From: Leptospira bandrabouensis | Lineage (GTDB): Bacteria > Spirochaetota > Leptospiria > Leptospirales > Leptospiraceae | Reading direction: 5' to 3' | DNA length: 64,000 bases | NCBI RefSeq assembly: GCF_004770905.1 | Contig: NZ_RQHT01000014.1 | Location: 1,684,001 to 1,748,000, forward strand | In this document: positions 44,947 through 53,330 of the stretch, piece by piece | How positions within the stretch are numbered: position 1 is the first letter of the stretch | Layout: each line of letters starts with the position of its first letter | The notes under the pieces: model-generated | What the model was told of the DNA's origin: nothing | The model's input: only the letters and a program-made list of their open reading frames with translations | The model's database searches: none | Translations under genes and position numbers: made by a program

Positions 44947-45573
44947 GTGGATTTTAGTTTCTCTTATTACATTGGTCTTGCCGGAATCATGGTTTTTACT
45001 ATATCAGGTGCACTCTCTGCATTGGAACATAAGGACCACCATCATGATCTATTTAGTGTATTTTTTACTGGATTCATTACGGCCATTGGTGGCGGAACTT
45101 TAAGAGACATTACACTTGGAAATTATCCTGTATCTTGGGTAAGAGATGAAAATATTCTTTGGGCTATATTTGTTGGGTTTTTACTCGTAATACTTTTACC
45201 AAGGATCCTTACTAAATTGAAGAATGAGTTATTCCTTTTTGATACTTTAGGAATCGGAATTTATACAGTACTTGGAACAAGAATTGCTTTGGATCATGGA
45301 GTTAACTTTTTTGCATCAGCACTCCTCGGTATGATCTCTGCCATATTTGGTGGAGTCATTCGAGACACACTCATGAATGAAGTACCTTTTATTTTTAGAA
45401 AAGAAATTTATGCTACTGCTTGTTTAGCGGGATCAGTTTTATACATTTTCCTAAATATTTGGGACGTAAACTCGAATTGGAATTTAGTTATTTCCGCAAG
45501 TTTAGTGGTAGGAATTCGTGTTGTGGCGGTTCGTTATAATTTGGGGTTACCGAAGATTAAACTTTTTGAATAA
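44947..45573 (+). CDS. TRIC-family (UPF0126/YicG) cation channel protein
   Basis: The product begins at GTG 44947 (208 residues) and has about seven membrane helices in two repeats. Each repeat carries the glycine-rich TRIC motif: TAIGGGTLRDITLGNYPVSW and SAIFGGVIRDTLMNEVPFIF. Bacterial homologues form trimeric cation (potassium or sodium) channels. It is a single gene, 62 bases from the divergent lipoprotein gene. Confidence 0.88.
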   Translation: MDFSFSYYIGLAGIMVFTISGALSALEHKDHHHDLFSVFFTGFITAIGGGTLRDITLGNYPVSWVRDENILWAIFVGFLLVILLPRILTKLKNELFLFDTLGIGIYTVLGTRIALDHGVNFFASALLGMISAIFGGVIRDTLMNEVPFIFRKEIYATACLAGSVLYIFLNIWDVNSNWNLVISASLVVGIRVVAVRYNLGLPKIKLFE

Positions 45574-45613
45574 TTAGTACACAAACGTAGTAATATAAAG
45601 GATTAAATCTATT

Positions 45614-45718
45614 TTGTTTTTGGTACTTGTCGCAAGTTTTTTTGGTTTCGTAGTTTTATTGTTAAACGCTTGCAATGGAAAAATCTTTGGTTTGGATGGA
45701 ATAGAAGTGTCGTTATAA
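45614..45718 (+). CDS. Candidate 34-residue lipoprotein
   Basis: Reading from TTG 45614 gives MFLVLVASFFGFVVLLLNAC, then NGKIFGLDGIEVSL and TAA at 45716-45718. The hydrophobic stretch ending in LLNAC is a good spirochaetal lipobox (Cys20), leaving a mature peptide of 15 residues. AAAGGA at 45597-45602 lies 11 bases before the TTG (eight before an ATT at 45611). An in-frame stop at 45596-45598 rules out a longer form. It fills the otherwise empty 198-base gap between the TRIC and HDOD genes. It could be chance or the remnant of a larger gene. Confidence 0.4.
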   Translation: MFLVLVASFFGFVVLLLNACNGKIFGLDGIEVSL

Positions 45719-45771
45719 AGAAATTGGTATTGGGGTTTCCCCGTAGGCACTGGTTCGTCACTTGAGGTTAT

Positions 45772-47292
45772 ATGGCAAGTCCCAAGGCTGTCACATTAGA
45801 ATACAAACAAGAGTTAGGTCTTCATACTAATATTGATGATATTAATCATCCTATTTCTGAAAATTCACCTTTTCATTTTAAATTTTTCCAAATTACAGAT
45901 GAAGTAGAAAATACTTTATATCAAGTTTTAGACCGATTTTTATTGCAGCTTGACCTAATTATAGTTAGAGACTCAGTTCTTGCGGCAATGAAAGAAACTG
46001 TGACAAACGCAATTAAAGCCAATGCAAAACGAGTTTTTTTTAAAAACCGCGCAAGTAACATTGAAAATGAAAAAGAATATGAAGCCGGAATCACCGAATT
46101 CAAAAGAACTTATCTCGAAAATCGTGAATTAATCGAAGATTCCCTGCAAAGAAATAACTTCGGAGTTTTTGTATCCTTTATACATAATAAGAGTCTGATG
46201 CGGATTCGAATCATGAATAATGTCCAACTCACTGCAGCTGAGTCGGCTAGAATCAAAGAAAGAATTGATAAGGCAAAGACATATAATGATTTAGCAGACG
46301 CATTTGTCGATATGTCCAGCGAACAAGAGGGTGCTGGTCTTGGACTTATCATGACTTTGATGATGTTGCGTAACGATGGTTTAGGTGATTCTGCCTTTAA
46401 GTTTGAATCTGGTGAAAACAAAACGGTTTTTATGATTGATATACCTTCAAAGGTATCTAAAGAGAATCAACAATTAGAAAAAATTGATCATATCGTTTCT
46501 CAAATCGATAATTTACCAACGTTTCCAAAGGCGATCAAAGACATCCAAGATGCCATTGACAAACCAAACTCAAGTATCGGAACTATTGCCGAAATGATCA
46601 AACGTGATATAGCATTATCGGCAAACATTTTAAAACTATCTAACTCGGCCGCATTTCGACGTGGGGGAAGAGTCGAAAGTTTGGACAGAGCCATTCAACT
46701 CATTGGGTTAAAAGAATTACAAACTTTGTTATATAGCCTTGGTACTAAACAAATGTTGGAGGATAAATTTCCTGCATTTGCGGCTATCTGGGAAAAATCG
46801 AATGAATCTGCATTTTACTGTAAAGCCATCGGTCAAAAGATGGGAATGAATAAAGCCGATTTGAGTAATTTGATTGCTGCTTCTTTGTTACATGATATTG
46901 GAGAAATTTTACTCTTATCATTTGACCAAAACCACATGTCAAAAATTAAAACATATTCAAATTCTAGAGAAATTGCATCTACCATTAGTTTAGAAGAATC
47001 TGCTATAGGAATTACACATTCAAAGTTAGGTGCTATGGTCGGTGAAAAATGGAATTTTCCTGTCCTTTATACAAAAGCAATGGAGTTTCATCATAGACCT
47101 CTTCTTGCTGGTGATGTATATGCGGACATTGTGTTCCCTATTTATTTAAGTGATATGATGATTGCCATTAATGCAAAAGAGGCAAAATCATCAGAAGTTC
47201 CAGCAGAAATTCTGAAAGTTTGTAAGTTTCAATCCAAGTCTGAATTTGATTCGTTCCGTACAAAAATCAGAGAACAATTTTTAACATACTAA
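45772..47292 (+). CDS. Histidine-kinase-like ATPase fused to HDOD domain
   Basis: The 506-residue cytoplasmic protein has two parts. Residues ~45-225 resemble a GHKL/histidine-kinase-like ATPase: an N-box-like motif around Glu75 and Asn79 (KETVTNAIKANAKR) and a G-box-like EGAGLGLIMTLMMLRN (Gly187, Gly189, Gly191). There is no HisKA domain. Residues ~235-470 are an HDOD domain (LPTFPKAIKDIQDAI, DIALSANILKLSNSAAF, LIAASLLHDIGEILLL, HSKLGAMVGEKWNFP), a metal-poor relative of HD phosphohydrolases used in signalling. The fusion has the look of a signalling ATPase without its own phosphorylation site. It stands alone. Confidence 0.8.
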   Translation: MASPKAVTLEYKQELGLHTNIDDINHPISENSPFHFKFFQITDEVENTLYQVLDRFLLQLDLIIVRDSVLAAMKETVTNAIKANAKRVFFKNRASNIENEKEYEAGITEFKRTYLENRELIEDSLQRNNFGVFVSFIHNKSLMRIRIMNNVQLTAAESARIKERIDKAKTYNDLADAFVDMSSEQEGAGLGLIMTLMMLRNDGLGDSAFKFESGENKTVFMIDIPSKVSKENQQLEKIDHIVSQIDNLPTFPKAIKDIQDAIDKPNSSIGTIAEMIKRDIALSANILKLSNSAAFRRGGRVESLDRAIQLIGLKELQTLLYSLGTKQMLEDKFPAFAAIWEKSNESAFYCKAIGQKMGMNKADLSNLIAASLLHDIGEILLLSFDQNHMSKIKTYSNSREIASTISLEESAIGITHSKLGAMVGEKWNFPVLYTKAMEFHHRPLLAGDVYADIVFPIYLSDMMIAINAKEAKSSEVPAEILKVCKFQSKSEFDSFRTKIREQFLTY

Positions 47293-47298
47293 TCGTAT

Positions 47299-47997
47299 TC
47301 AGTTAGTTCTATTTATATTTTTGCGATAAAGTTCATATCTCTTTTGGAATTCATGATACCTTGGGATCGAAACCGCCCTAACGTAAGATTGGTCTGGATG
47401 TTTTTGAATAAAGTTTTGATGGTATCCTTCAGCTTGATAAAATTCCTTTAATTCTTGGAATTCTGTTACCATAGGATTTTCCCAAATTTTATGGTCCTGA
47501 ATTTCCTTTTGAATTTTTTTAGCTATTTTTAATTCTTCTTCAGAGGAATAAAACAAAATAGACCTGTAAGATGAACCTTCATCTGGACCTTGTTTGTTGA
47601 ATGTCGTTGGGTCATGAGAAAGAAAAAAAATTCTACATAATTCTGCATAATCAACCTTAGTTGGATCATAATAAATGAGAACGGTTTCTGCGTGGCCTGT
47701 AGTTTCTGTATTGACTAAGTCATAGGTTGGATTTTTTGTATGGCCTCCCGAATATCCTGAAATGACATCTGCGACTCCTGGAATTGATTCAAAAATATGT
47801 TCGGAACACCAAAAACACCCTTCTGCAAAGGCTGCGATTTTTTGCCCTGATTTGGGTAGCAGAGAGATTTTTTGAACCTTGGTATCTTTATCTGAAAATA
47901 GATTACATTGGCCAAGGAGAAAGGCTGACACAAGGACCAATACGAGTAAACGCCAAACAGGAAATAAGAAATTTCTAAGGTTGATTGCAGATGCCAT
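47299..47997 (-). CDS. msrA: Peptide-methionine (S)-S-oxide reductase MsrA, exported
   Basis: MsrA repairs oxidised methionine in proteins. The catalytic motif is AEGCFWCSEHIFE (Cys61, Cys64), followed by GYSGGHTKNPTYDLV and the YHQNF end. The N-terminus has a hydrophobic segment (VWRLLVLVLVSAFLLGQC), where LLGQC at Cys31 may serve as a relaxed lipobox, so the enzyme likely acts in the periplasm. At 232 residues it lacks a fused MsrB. It ends seven bases from the convergent HDOD gene. Confidence 0.9.
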   Translation of the reverse strand: MASAINLRNFLFPVWRLLVLVLVSAFLLGQCNLFSDKDTKVQKISLLPKSGQKIAAFAEGCFWCSEHIFESIPGVADVISGYSGGHTKNPTYDLVNTETTGHAETVLIYYDPTKVDYAELCRIFFLSHDPTTFNKQGPDEGSSYRSILFYSSEEELKIAKKIQKEIQDHKIWENPMVTEFQELKEFYQAEGYHQNFIQKHPDQSYVRAVSIPRYHEFQKRYELYRKNINRTN

Positions 47998-48053
47998 GTC
48001 CTTTAGATTGTTTTTCTAAAGGTTAGGGAAATAAAAATATTAAACAGTTTTCT

Positions 48054-48581
48054 CTAGGGAGGAGTTACGTCTTTTTCTTTGGGGTATGGTTCATCAAGGG
48101 AGCTTTGAGTATTTTCCATTCCCCCCCTACGATAAATGAAAATATTTCGAGAACCGGAAAAGTTTGCCATTGGTTTGTAAAAGTTCTGTTTAATGAAATA
48201 TCCCAAAATCACGGCGGAAAGGGAAGCCTTATATACCCAAGTTTCAGTGTGACCACCGTAACCAAAAATATAAGAACCAGAAAGAACAAGACTTTGACTG
48301 GTGAACCAAACTGTGGTTCTATTGAGTAGAAACTTATACCAACCAATTTCTGTGACTTGGTTTCTGATACCTTGTAACAAAATTCCAACTACGGGAATGC
48401 GAAGTAATAGGCCCAAAAAACCAAAGACAACTATAAAAACTAAAACTAACCAAATTGAGGAGAAAAGTAGGTTCCACCAAAAAAGAAATTGAAGTGGTGA
48501 AACGAGGCTTGTTGGCCAAGAAAATTCGGACGAAAAAAAACGAATTAATATCCAGAAGAATGTGAGATAAAAACCGAACAC
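48054..48581 (-). CDS. Membrane hypothetical protein
   Basis: The 175-residue product has a hydrophobic N-terminal half, with about two membrane helices near residues 1-20 and 32-72 (FSSIWLVLVFIVVFGFLGLL), an amphipathic middle (GYGGHTETWVYKASLSAVIL) and a short charged tail. The pattern ILLQGIRNQVTEIGWYKF is not one I can name. It follows the TauE gene on the same strand after 52 bases, so it may belong to the same transcript, but nothing links it to sulfur chemistry. Confidence 0.6.
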   Translation of the reverse strand: MFGFYLTFFWILIRFFSSEFSWPTSLVSPLQFLFWWNLLFSSIWLVLVFIVVFGFLGLLLRIPVVGILLQGIRNQVTEIGWYKFLLNRTTVWFTSQSLVLSGSYIFGYGGHTETWVYKASLSAVILGYFIKQNFYKPMANFSGSRNIFIYRRGGMENTQSSLDEPYPKEKDVTPP

Positions 48582-48633
48582 GTGGAAATAGAAAATGGAA
48601 CGAGAAGTTCCTGCAAGGAAAAATTATATTATT

Positions 48634-48999
48634 TCATTTTGGGAAAAATATCATTTTTAAGCCTACGATGACTGTAAATATACCAAAAAAACGAGATAAG
48701 GTAGTGGTATCAATTTTAGATGCGGCACTGGCTCCGAATATACTTCCTAATATAAAACCTACACTAATAAAAGCTGCGGCAAATACATTAGTTTCCCCTC
48801 TCGTGTAATAGATATAAGCTGCAACAATTCCAATCGGTGGAACCATCGCGGCAAGGGTTGTGCCTTGTGCCATTTTTTGGTTAAAATCAAAAAAATATAC
48901 TAACGCAGGGACAAGTAGAATTCCCCCACCAATCCCAACTAACCCCCCAAGAAGACCTGCTCCAACACCTAACAATAAAAAGAGAATCCCAATATTCAT
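48634..48999 (-). CDS. Half-size TauE/SafE family membrane transporter
   Basis: The product has 121 residues with four membrane helices, half of the usual ~250. The family signature GLLGGLVGIGGGILLVPAL is present near residues 15-35. Related proteins export sulfite or other small sulfur anions. A half-size protein would need to dimerise. The ATG at 48999 overlaps the stop of the persulfide-dioxygenase-like gene (48996) by four bases, so the two are co-translated, fitting export of the sulfite that enzyme makes. Confidence 0.82.
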   Translation of the reverse strand: MNIGILFLLLGVGAGLLGGLVGIGGGILLVPALVYFFDFNQKMAQGTTLAAMVPPIGIVAAYIYYTRGETNVFAAAFISVGFILGSIFGASAASKIDTTTLSRFFGIFTVIVGLKMIFFPK

Positions 49000-49709
49000 A
49001 ATACCTTCCCGCAGGCACGGTTTGCTGGCACTGCTTCATGAATTTTTTTTGGCTCAGGCAAGTTCAAGTTGTCCATAATCTCTATAAACTCTAAAAGAGA
49101 TTTTCCGGCAATCCTTGGATTCCACTTTTTCTCTTCACCAATTGTAGTAGATAAAAAACCTTTGTAGTCATGCCCAGGTAACACAATTGTAGCATCTGGT
49201 AATGAAAAAAGTTTTTCAGTTATCGATTTGTATAGTGATTCTGCATTTCCACCTTGGAAATCGGTGCGACCACATCCTCTTACAAAAAGTGCATCTCCTG
49301 TAAAAAGGTATTTACCATTTAATAGGAGCGAAATGGAACAAGGAGTATGACCTGGTGTATGGATGACTTGGAATTTTAAGTTCCCAACAGTAAATACATC
49401 ACCATCTTTCAGAAACTTAGAGGCACAATTTGCACCAGAATGTTCTGATGCGTAAGATTCACAATGTGTTATATCTCTTAACTCTCCTGCTGAAGTGATA
49501 TGGTCTGCATGCATATGTGTATCAACAGTTAAGGAAAGTGTAAACCCGAGTTCTTTTAAATAATTTAAGTCTCTATCGATCCGTTCCAATACAGGATCAA
49601 TTAATACGGACTGTTTTGATTCTAAGTCCAACAAAAGATAGGTCCATGTGCCGGATTCTAAGTCATAGAGTGGGCGAATTTCAATTTTATCTTTCTCGTC
49701 TGTAATCAT
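48996..49709 (-). CDS. MBL-fold persulfide dioxygenase-like enzyme (ETHE1 type)
   Basis: The 237-residue metallo-beta-lactamase-fold enzyme has the iron-binding motif in DTHMHADHITSAGEL, then VIHTPGHTPCSISLL and FTGDALFVRGCGRTDFQ, the latter typical of ETHE1-like persulfide dioxygenases. C-terminal PGHDYKGFLSTTIGEEK and NPRIAGKS also fit. It likely oxidises glutathione or protein persulfide to sulfite. The Shine-Dalgarno CAGGAGA lies upstream of the ATG at 49709. It faces the rhodanese gene across a gap with a palindromic operator. Confidence 0.87.
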   Translation of the reverse strand: MITDEKDKIEIRPLYDLESGTWTYLLLDLESKQSVLIDPVLERIDRDLNYLKELGFTLSLTVDTHMHADHITSAGELRDITHCESYASEHSGANCASKFLKDGDVFTVGNLKFQVIHTPGHTPCSISLLLNGKYLFTGDALFVRGCGRTDFQGGNAESLYKSITEKLFSLPDATIVLPGHDYKGFLSTTIGEEKKWNPRIAGKSLLEFIEIMDNLNLPEPKKIHEAVPANRACGKVL

Positions 49710-49789
49710 AAAGAAGCGATCTCCTGTATTTTAGAATCCATTTGTTTCCAGTGACCGTCAGAAACGAATGATTTTTTTCGGGGTTAGAA

Positions 49790-49820
49790 TTGACTTTAAT
49801 ACCATACCCCCTATGGTATA
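49790..49820. promoter_or_regulatory. Promoter with overlapping CsoR/CstR-like operator
   Basis: ATACCATA (49799-49806) and TATGGTAT (49812-49819) form a perfect inverted repeat around CCCCC. The core ATACCCCCTATGGTAT resembles operators of CsoR/CstR-family repressors (ATACCCC-type half-sites). It begins four bases after TTGACT (49790-49795), a -35-like hexamer, and covers the place of the -10 (TATGGT or TGGTAT), so binding would block transcription of the rhodanese gene. It could also control the divergent ETHE1-like gene. Confidence 0.5.
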
Positions 49821-49874
49821 TAGTTCGGTTGACGAAATATCTGGCAAGTAAAAAATTGGAAAAAAGGAGAAAGT

Positions 49875-50228
49875 ATGAAATCTTTCCTGGTTTTAGGAAT
49901 TGTAATTGGGTTCCTCTTTATATTCGTAAAAAAAATCCAATCAAAAGGAGACAAAGATATGGTTAAACAGTGGATAAAGGAAGGTGCAATCGTGATTGAC
50001 GTTCGAACTAAATCGGAATACGCAGAAGGACATTTCTCAGGTGCCAAAAATATTCCGGTGGATGTACTTCCAGCCAATTTGAACCAATTAAAAGACAAAC
50101 AAAGTAAAATTGTCGTATATTGTCGGTCTGGTGCGCGAAGTGAACGTGCAAGACAAATTTTACAAGCGAGTGGTTATTCCTCTGTCATCAACGCTGGTGG
50201 TCTAAGTGATATGCCTCAAGGTAATTAA
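49875..50228 (+). CDS. Membrane-anchored rhodanese-like protein
   Basis: The 117-residue product has an N-terminal hydrophobic anchor (FLVLGIVIGFLFIFVKKI) and a single rhodanese domain: VIDVRTKSEYAEGHFSGAKN, then the active-site loop VVYCRSGARSERARQ with the catalytic Cys of CRSGAR. Such proteins carry sulfane sulfur. A perfect Shine-Dalgarno AAAAGGAG precedes the ATG at 49875. The short anchor suggests the domain is near the membrane; topology is not certain. It pairs with the divergent ETHE1-like gene. Confidence 0.9.
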   Translation: MKSFLVLGIVIGFLFIFVKKIQSKGDKDMVKQWIKEGAIVIDVRTKSEYAEGHFSGAKNIPVDVLPANLNQLKDKQSKIVVYCRSGARSERARQILQASGYSSVINAGGLSDMPQGN

Positions 50229-50242
50229 ACTACCAAAGGTAT

Positions 50243-51433
50243 TTAAACTACACCGGTAGGGATGTTTGATTTATACCGGTGCAGTGAATAAAGATCTGAT
50301 AACTTGTTTTGGTCTTCGTTCGAAAGTTCTAAAAACTCAGCTCCCATATGATACTTATGAAGACCAATTTCTTCTTTTCTGATGACTTTAATTTTTGCAT
50401 TAATTTCTTGGTGCGATTCTGATTCACGAAGTTTCACATCGAAGGATTCGTTCAAAGTAATATCATCCTCTGTATCAAACGCAATTCCAGTAATAGAAAT
50501 ATTTTTTGAAATCGTTCTCAGAGTTTTGTCTGGTAATATAAAAAGTAGTTCCAGATTGGCATCGAAACGTAAACTACTTCGTTTTTCATCAGTATAAGCA
50601 ACAATTTGGTTTTTACCTGAATACTTTGCGGTATAAAGAGCTCGGTCTGCAAGGTCATACATTTCTTCGCAGGTTTTTACTTTTTCTGGATAAGAAACGA
50701 TTCCTCCACTGAGAGTCACCGATTTTCCGCTGAGTTTAATCGTCCGACAAGCATCCAAAAGTTTTTCGGAAGCAATCTTTGCCTGCTCTTCATTTGTCTG
50801 TGGGAAAATAATTGCAAATTCTTCACCACCAATTCTACAGGCAGTGTCTTCCATCCGCAAACAGGATGTAATTTGTTTCGCAACTTTTATTAAAATTTCA
50901 TCACCCATCGTATGCCCATAGGTATCATTGATTTTTTTAAAATCATCAATGTCTATAATGAGGAGTGATAAGTTTTGGTTATATCTAGTTGATTGTTTAA
51001 ATTCACGTACAAGTGCTTTTTCGAAATGTCTACGATTGTATAATCTAGTCAGTTCATCAACTAATATGAGTTTCTCGGTCTCAGAAAAAAGTTGTATTTC
51101 GATGATTTTTGGATTTTTTATTTTAGGATTGATGTTGGTGAAATAATCTACCAAGGCCACACTAAATCCTACGTCTCGTTTCATACATTGGGAAAGTTTA
51201 GTTTTATTTTCCAGAACTTCTTTCCAAATAGATACCGATTCAGTTTCAGAGATTTCAACCGAAGTGAGGACTTTTAAGATAGCGGAATAAATTTGTCCAT
51301 CAGGAAGAGACTGGGTAGTAATTTCTTTGAACTTAGAAACCAGGACTTCAGGATGATTGGGATTTTCTTCTAAAATCCTCATCATGGTGTCTTCCAATCT
51401 TTCCCCAGGCATAGATTGATTGGATTTCAACAT
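50243..51433 (-). CDS. Diguanylate cyclase with C-terminal PilZ domain
   Basis: The 396-residue cytoplasmic protein has an unrecognised helical N-terminus (~1-115), a GGDEF domain (~120-280) and a PilZ domain (~283-385). The cyclase signature is the active variant GGEEF (202-206), and an RxxD inhibitory site (RMED, 193-196) sits exactly five residues before it. The PilZ part has both c-di-GMP motifs, RSSLR (285-289) and NISITG (311-316). It should make c-di-GMP and sense it at two sites. It converges with the rhodanese gene and follows the chemoreceptor gene after a terminator. Confidence 0.9.
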   Translation of the reverse strand: MLKSNQSMPGERLEDTMMRILEENPNHPEVLVSKFKEITTQSLPDGQIYSAILKVLTSVEISETESVSIWKEVLENKTKLSQCMKRDVGFSVALVDYFTNINPKIKNPKIIEIQLFSETEKLILVDELTRLYNRRHFEKALVREFKQSTRYNQNLSLLIIDIDDFKKINDTYGHTMGDEILIKVAKQITSCLRMEDTACRIGGEEFAIIFPQTNEEQAKIASEKLLDACRTIKLSGKSVTLSGGIVSYPEKVKTCEEMYDLADRALYTAKYSGKNQIVAYTDEKRSSLRFDANLELLFILPDKTLRTISKNISITGIAFDTEDDITLNESFDVKLRESESHQEINAKIKVIRKEEIGLHKYHMGAEFLELSNEDQNKLSDLYSLHRYKSNIPTGVV

Positions 51434-51483
51434 AACGATCCTGAGTGAATCAATTTATTTCCCACGATTACCCAAAATTCCAG

Positions 51484-51512
51484 AAAACCTGTCTCTTGTA
51501 AAGACAGGTTTT
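51484..51512 (-). terminator. Intrinsic terminator of the chemoreceptor gene
   Basis: AAAACCTGTCT (51484-51494) pairs perfectly with AGACAGGTTTT (51502-51512) around a 7-base loop, with T-runs on both sides. It lies just after the minus-strand chemoreceptor stop (51549) and before the diguanylate cyclase gene, so those two are separate transcription units. Confidence 0.75.
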
Positions 51513-51548
51513 TGTTCCAAAACTCGGTTCAGTAAAAAGGGAAAACCC

Positions 51549-53129
51549 TTAGTTTGAAGTTAATTGTTTGGCCTGGGTGTGGATGGCGCTGATTTCTTCG
51601 TATAGGAGTTGGACTGAGTCGGCGAGTTTTTGTGTAGTTTCGTCGATTGTGCTGATGGCACGGTTGATTTCCTTACTACCCGTCATTTGTTCCTGGGCAA
51701 TCACACCAATTTGTTCCGATAAGACATGTAATTCAGAAAAAGTGTCTCTGAGTTTAGCATTCAACTTTTCTTGTTCGGTGACATGACCTTCCAATCCCAA
51801 AATTTCACCTTCAATGCGAATTAACTCTTGGTTTTGGCTTTCTACTTGCGATTTCACTTCTTTGGAGTAACGAGTTCCCTCATTGATTTTTAGTCCTGCA
51901 TCCTTCACAATTTTTGCAATGGTTCCTGCGTTTGATTGGGATCGTTCTGCAAGTTTTGCAACTTCTTGTGCAACTACTGCAAATCCGCGGCCATGTTCTC
52001 CAGCTCTTGCTGCTTCGATTGAAGCATTTAATGCTAGTAAGTTGGTCTGGTCTGCAATTTCTGACATCATTTGGTTGATCTCTTCCACTTTTGAAAAAGC
52101 TTGGTTGAGTTCTGAGTAAATTCCATTGAGTTCTTCAGAGGATGTTTTTACTTTTTTGCTAAAATCTGCAGATAAACTTACGTCTTTTGCAATTTGTGTG
52201 GTTTTTGTTTTTACACTAACACTGATATCCTGCAAAGATAAAAAGTTTTGATCAACAATTTTCACTCTCGCGACTTGGTCTTCTACTAAGTTTGCAGAAC
52301 TAATAGCAGAGGATGAAAGTTCTTCAACCGAAGCTGAAATTTCTTCTACGGAAGCAGCTTGGTTTTGTGATTGGTTATGAAGTTCGTCCGACATCGATTG
52401 CAATGTTTCTACCGATGATGCAAGTGTATTTGCTGATTTTTCTAATTGGATTGATTTGTTAGAAATAAAATTTTGTTTTTCAAGGGTTTCTTTTAATTTA
52501 GTTTTTAAATCAGATTGCATTTCACGCATTAGCGCTACAACATAACGCAAACTAAAAATCACTCCGAAGTAAAAAATGATTTTTTGCACTTCTGTAGTGA
52601 CTATGATATGATTTGCTCTTAACATATCTGGATAGGGTTTGGGAACGGTGGTAGCACCAAGGTTTAGTGATAAAAAAATTCCACCCAAATACAAAAAAGT
52701 AGATATTAAACCAATCGCTAAAACCAATTTTGTTTCGAATAGAAAACTAGAATAAATAGCAATGAATACAAAGATAATATAAAAAATCCCAGTGCTTATG
52801 GTATTACTTGCGTCTCCTTTGGTTGAGTTATTATAAATATCTAGATAGAAAAAACTTACGATAATGAGTAGATCGATAAAAATTATGATATTGGCCCACG
52901 TTTTTGTTATTTCTTTTCCCTTACGTAAATAACGTCCAGGTATGATTCCATTTAATAAAAAGATAAGGGAACCAATTAAATTGGGAATAAAACTTTTGGT
53001 GGCAAAGTTTGCGGCAACACCTAATAGAAAAACTGCACTCAGTCCGTACTTTGTGTACACAATGAGTGAAATTCCTTTGCGAAAGAGGGTTCTTTCAAAT
53101 TGATTGATTTCGTTTGTTTCTACGGACAT
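51549..53129 (-). CDS. Methyl-accepting chemotaxis protein with multi-helix membrane domain
   Basis: The 526-residue chemoreceptor has about six membrane helices in residues ~20-205 and no large periplasmic sensor, so it probably senses within or near the membrane. After a coiled coil ([20 protein letters not shown]) the cytoplasmic signalling hairpin carries the hallmark [20 protein letters not shown] followed by [20 protein letters not shown]. Nothing like a HAMP domain is clear. The ATG at 53129 has GAGGAGA upstream. A 201-base gap with no gene precedes it, where I see no clear sigma28 promoter. Confidence 0.9.
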   Translation of the reverse strand: MSVETNEINQFERTLFRKGISLIVYTKYGLSAVFLLGVAANFATKSFIPNLIGSLIFLLNGIIPGRYLRKGKEITKTWANIIIFIDLLIIVSFFYLDIYNNSTKGDASNTISTGIFYIIFVFIAIYSSFLFETKLVLAIGLISTFLYLGGIFLSLNLGATTVPKPYPDMLRANHIIVTTEVQKIIFYFGVIFSLRYVVALMREMQSDLKTKLKETLEKQNFISNKSIQLEKSANTLASSVETLQSMSDELHNQSQNQAASVEEISASVEELSSSAISSANLVEDQVARVKIVDQNFLSLQDISVSVKTKTTQIAKDVSLSADFSKKVKTSSEELNGIYSELNQAFSKVEEINQMMSEIADQTNLLALNASIEAARAGEHGRGFAVVAQEVAKLAERSQSNAGTIAKIVKDAGLKINEGTRYSKEVKSQVESQNQELIRIEGEILGLEGHVTEQEKLNAKLRDTFSELHVLSEQIGVIAQEQMTGSKEINRAISTIDETTQKLADSVQLLYEEISAIHTQAKQLTSN

Positions 53130-53330
53130 TTACTAGTCTCCTCATAAGGTAACCATTTTTCCGATCCAAGTCCTAATCGACTACCTGTCAGTTATACTGT
53201 TACGCGAACGATGTATTCTATGACGATTAAAAATCGATATTTATTTAAATACCGTAGTTGAACCGAATGTTTGTTTGTTTTTTATGAAGATTCTGAAATG
53301 ACAGAGAGATTGAGTATCAATTTGGTTCTA

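Noticed and set aside
53210..53262. 16-codon frame in the gap upstream of the chemoreceptor gene
   Set aside because: No ribosome-binding site and no hydrophobic or other feature; likely chance. I see nothing else firm in the 201-base gap 53130-53330.
53130..53330. Sigma28-type flagellar promoter for the chemoreceptor gene
   Set aside because: A GTCGATTA stretch on the minus strand resembles the -10, but no TAAA lies at the proper distance upstream.
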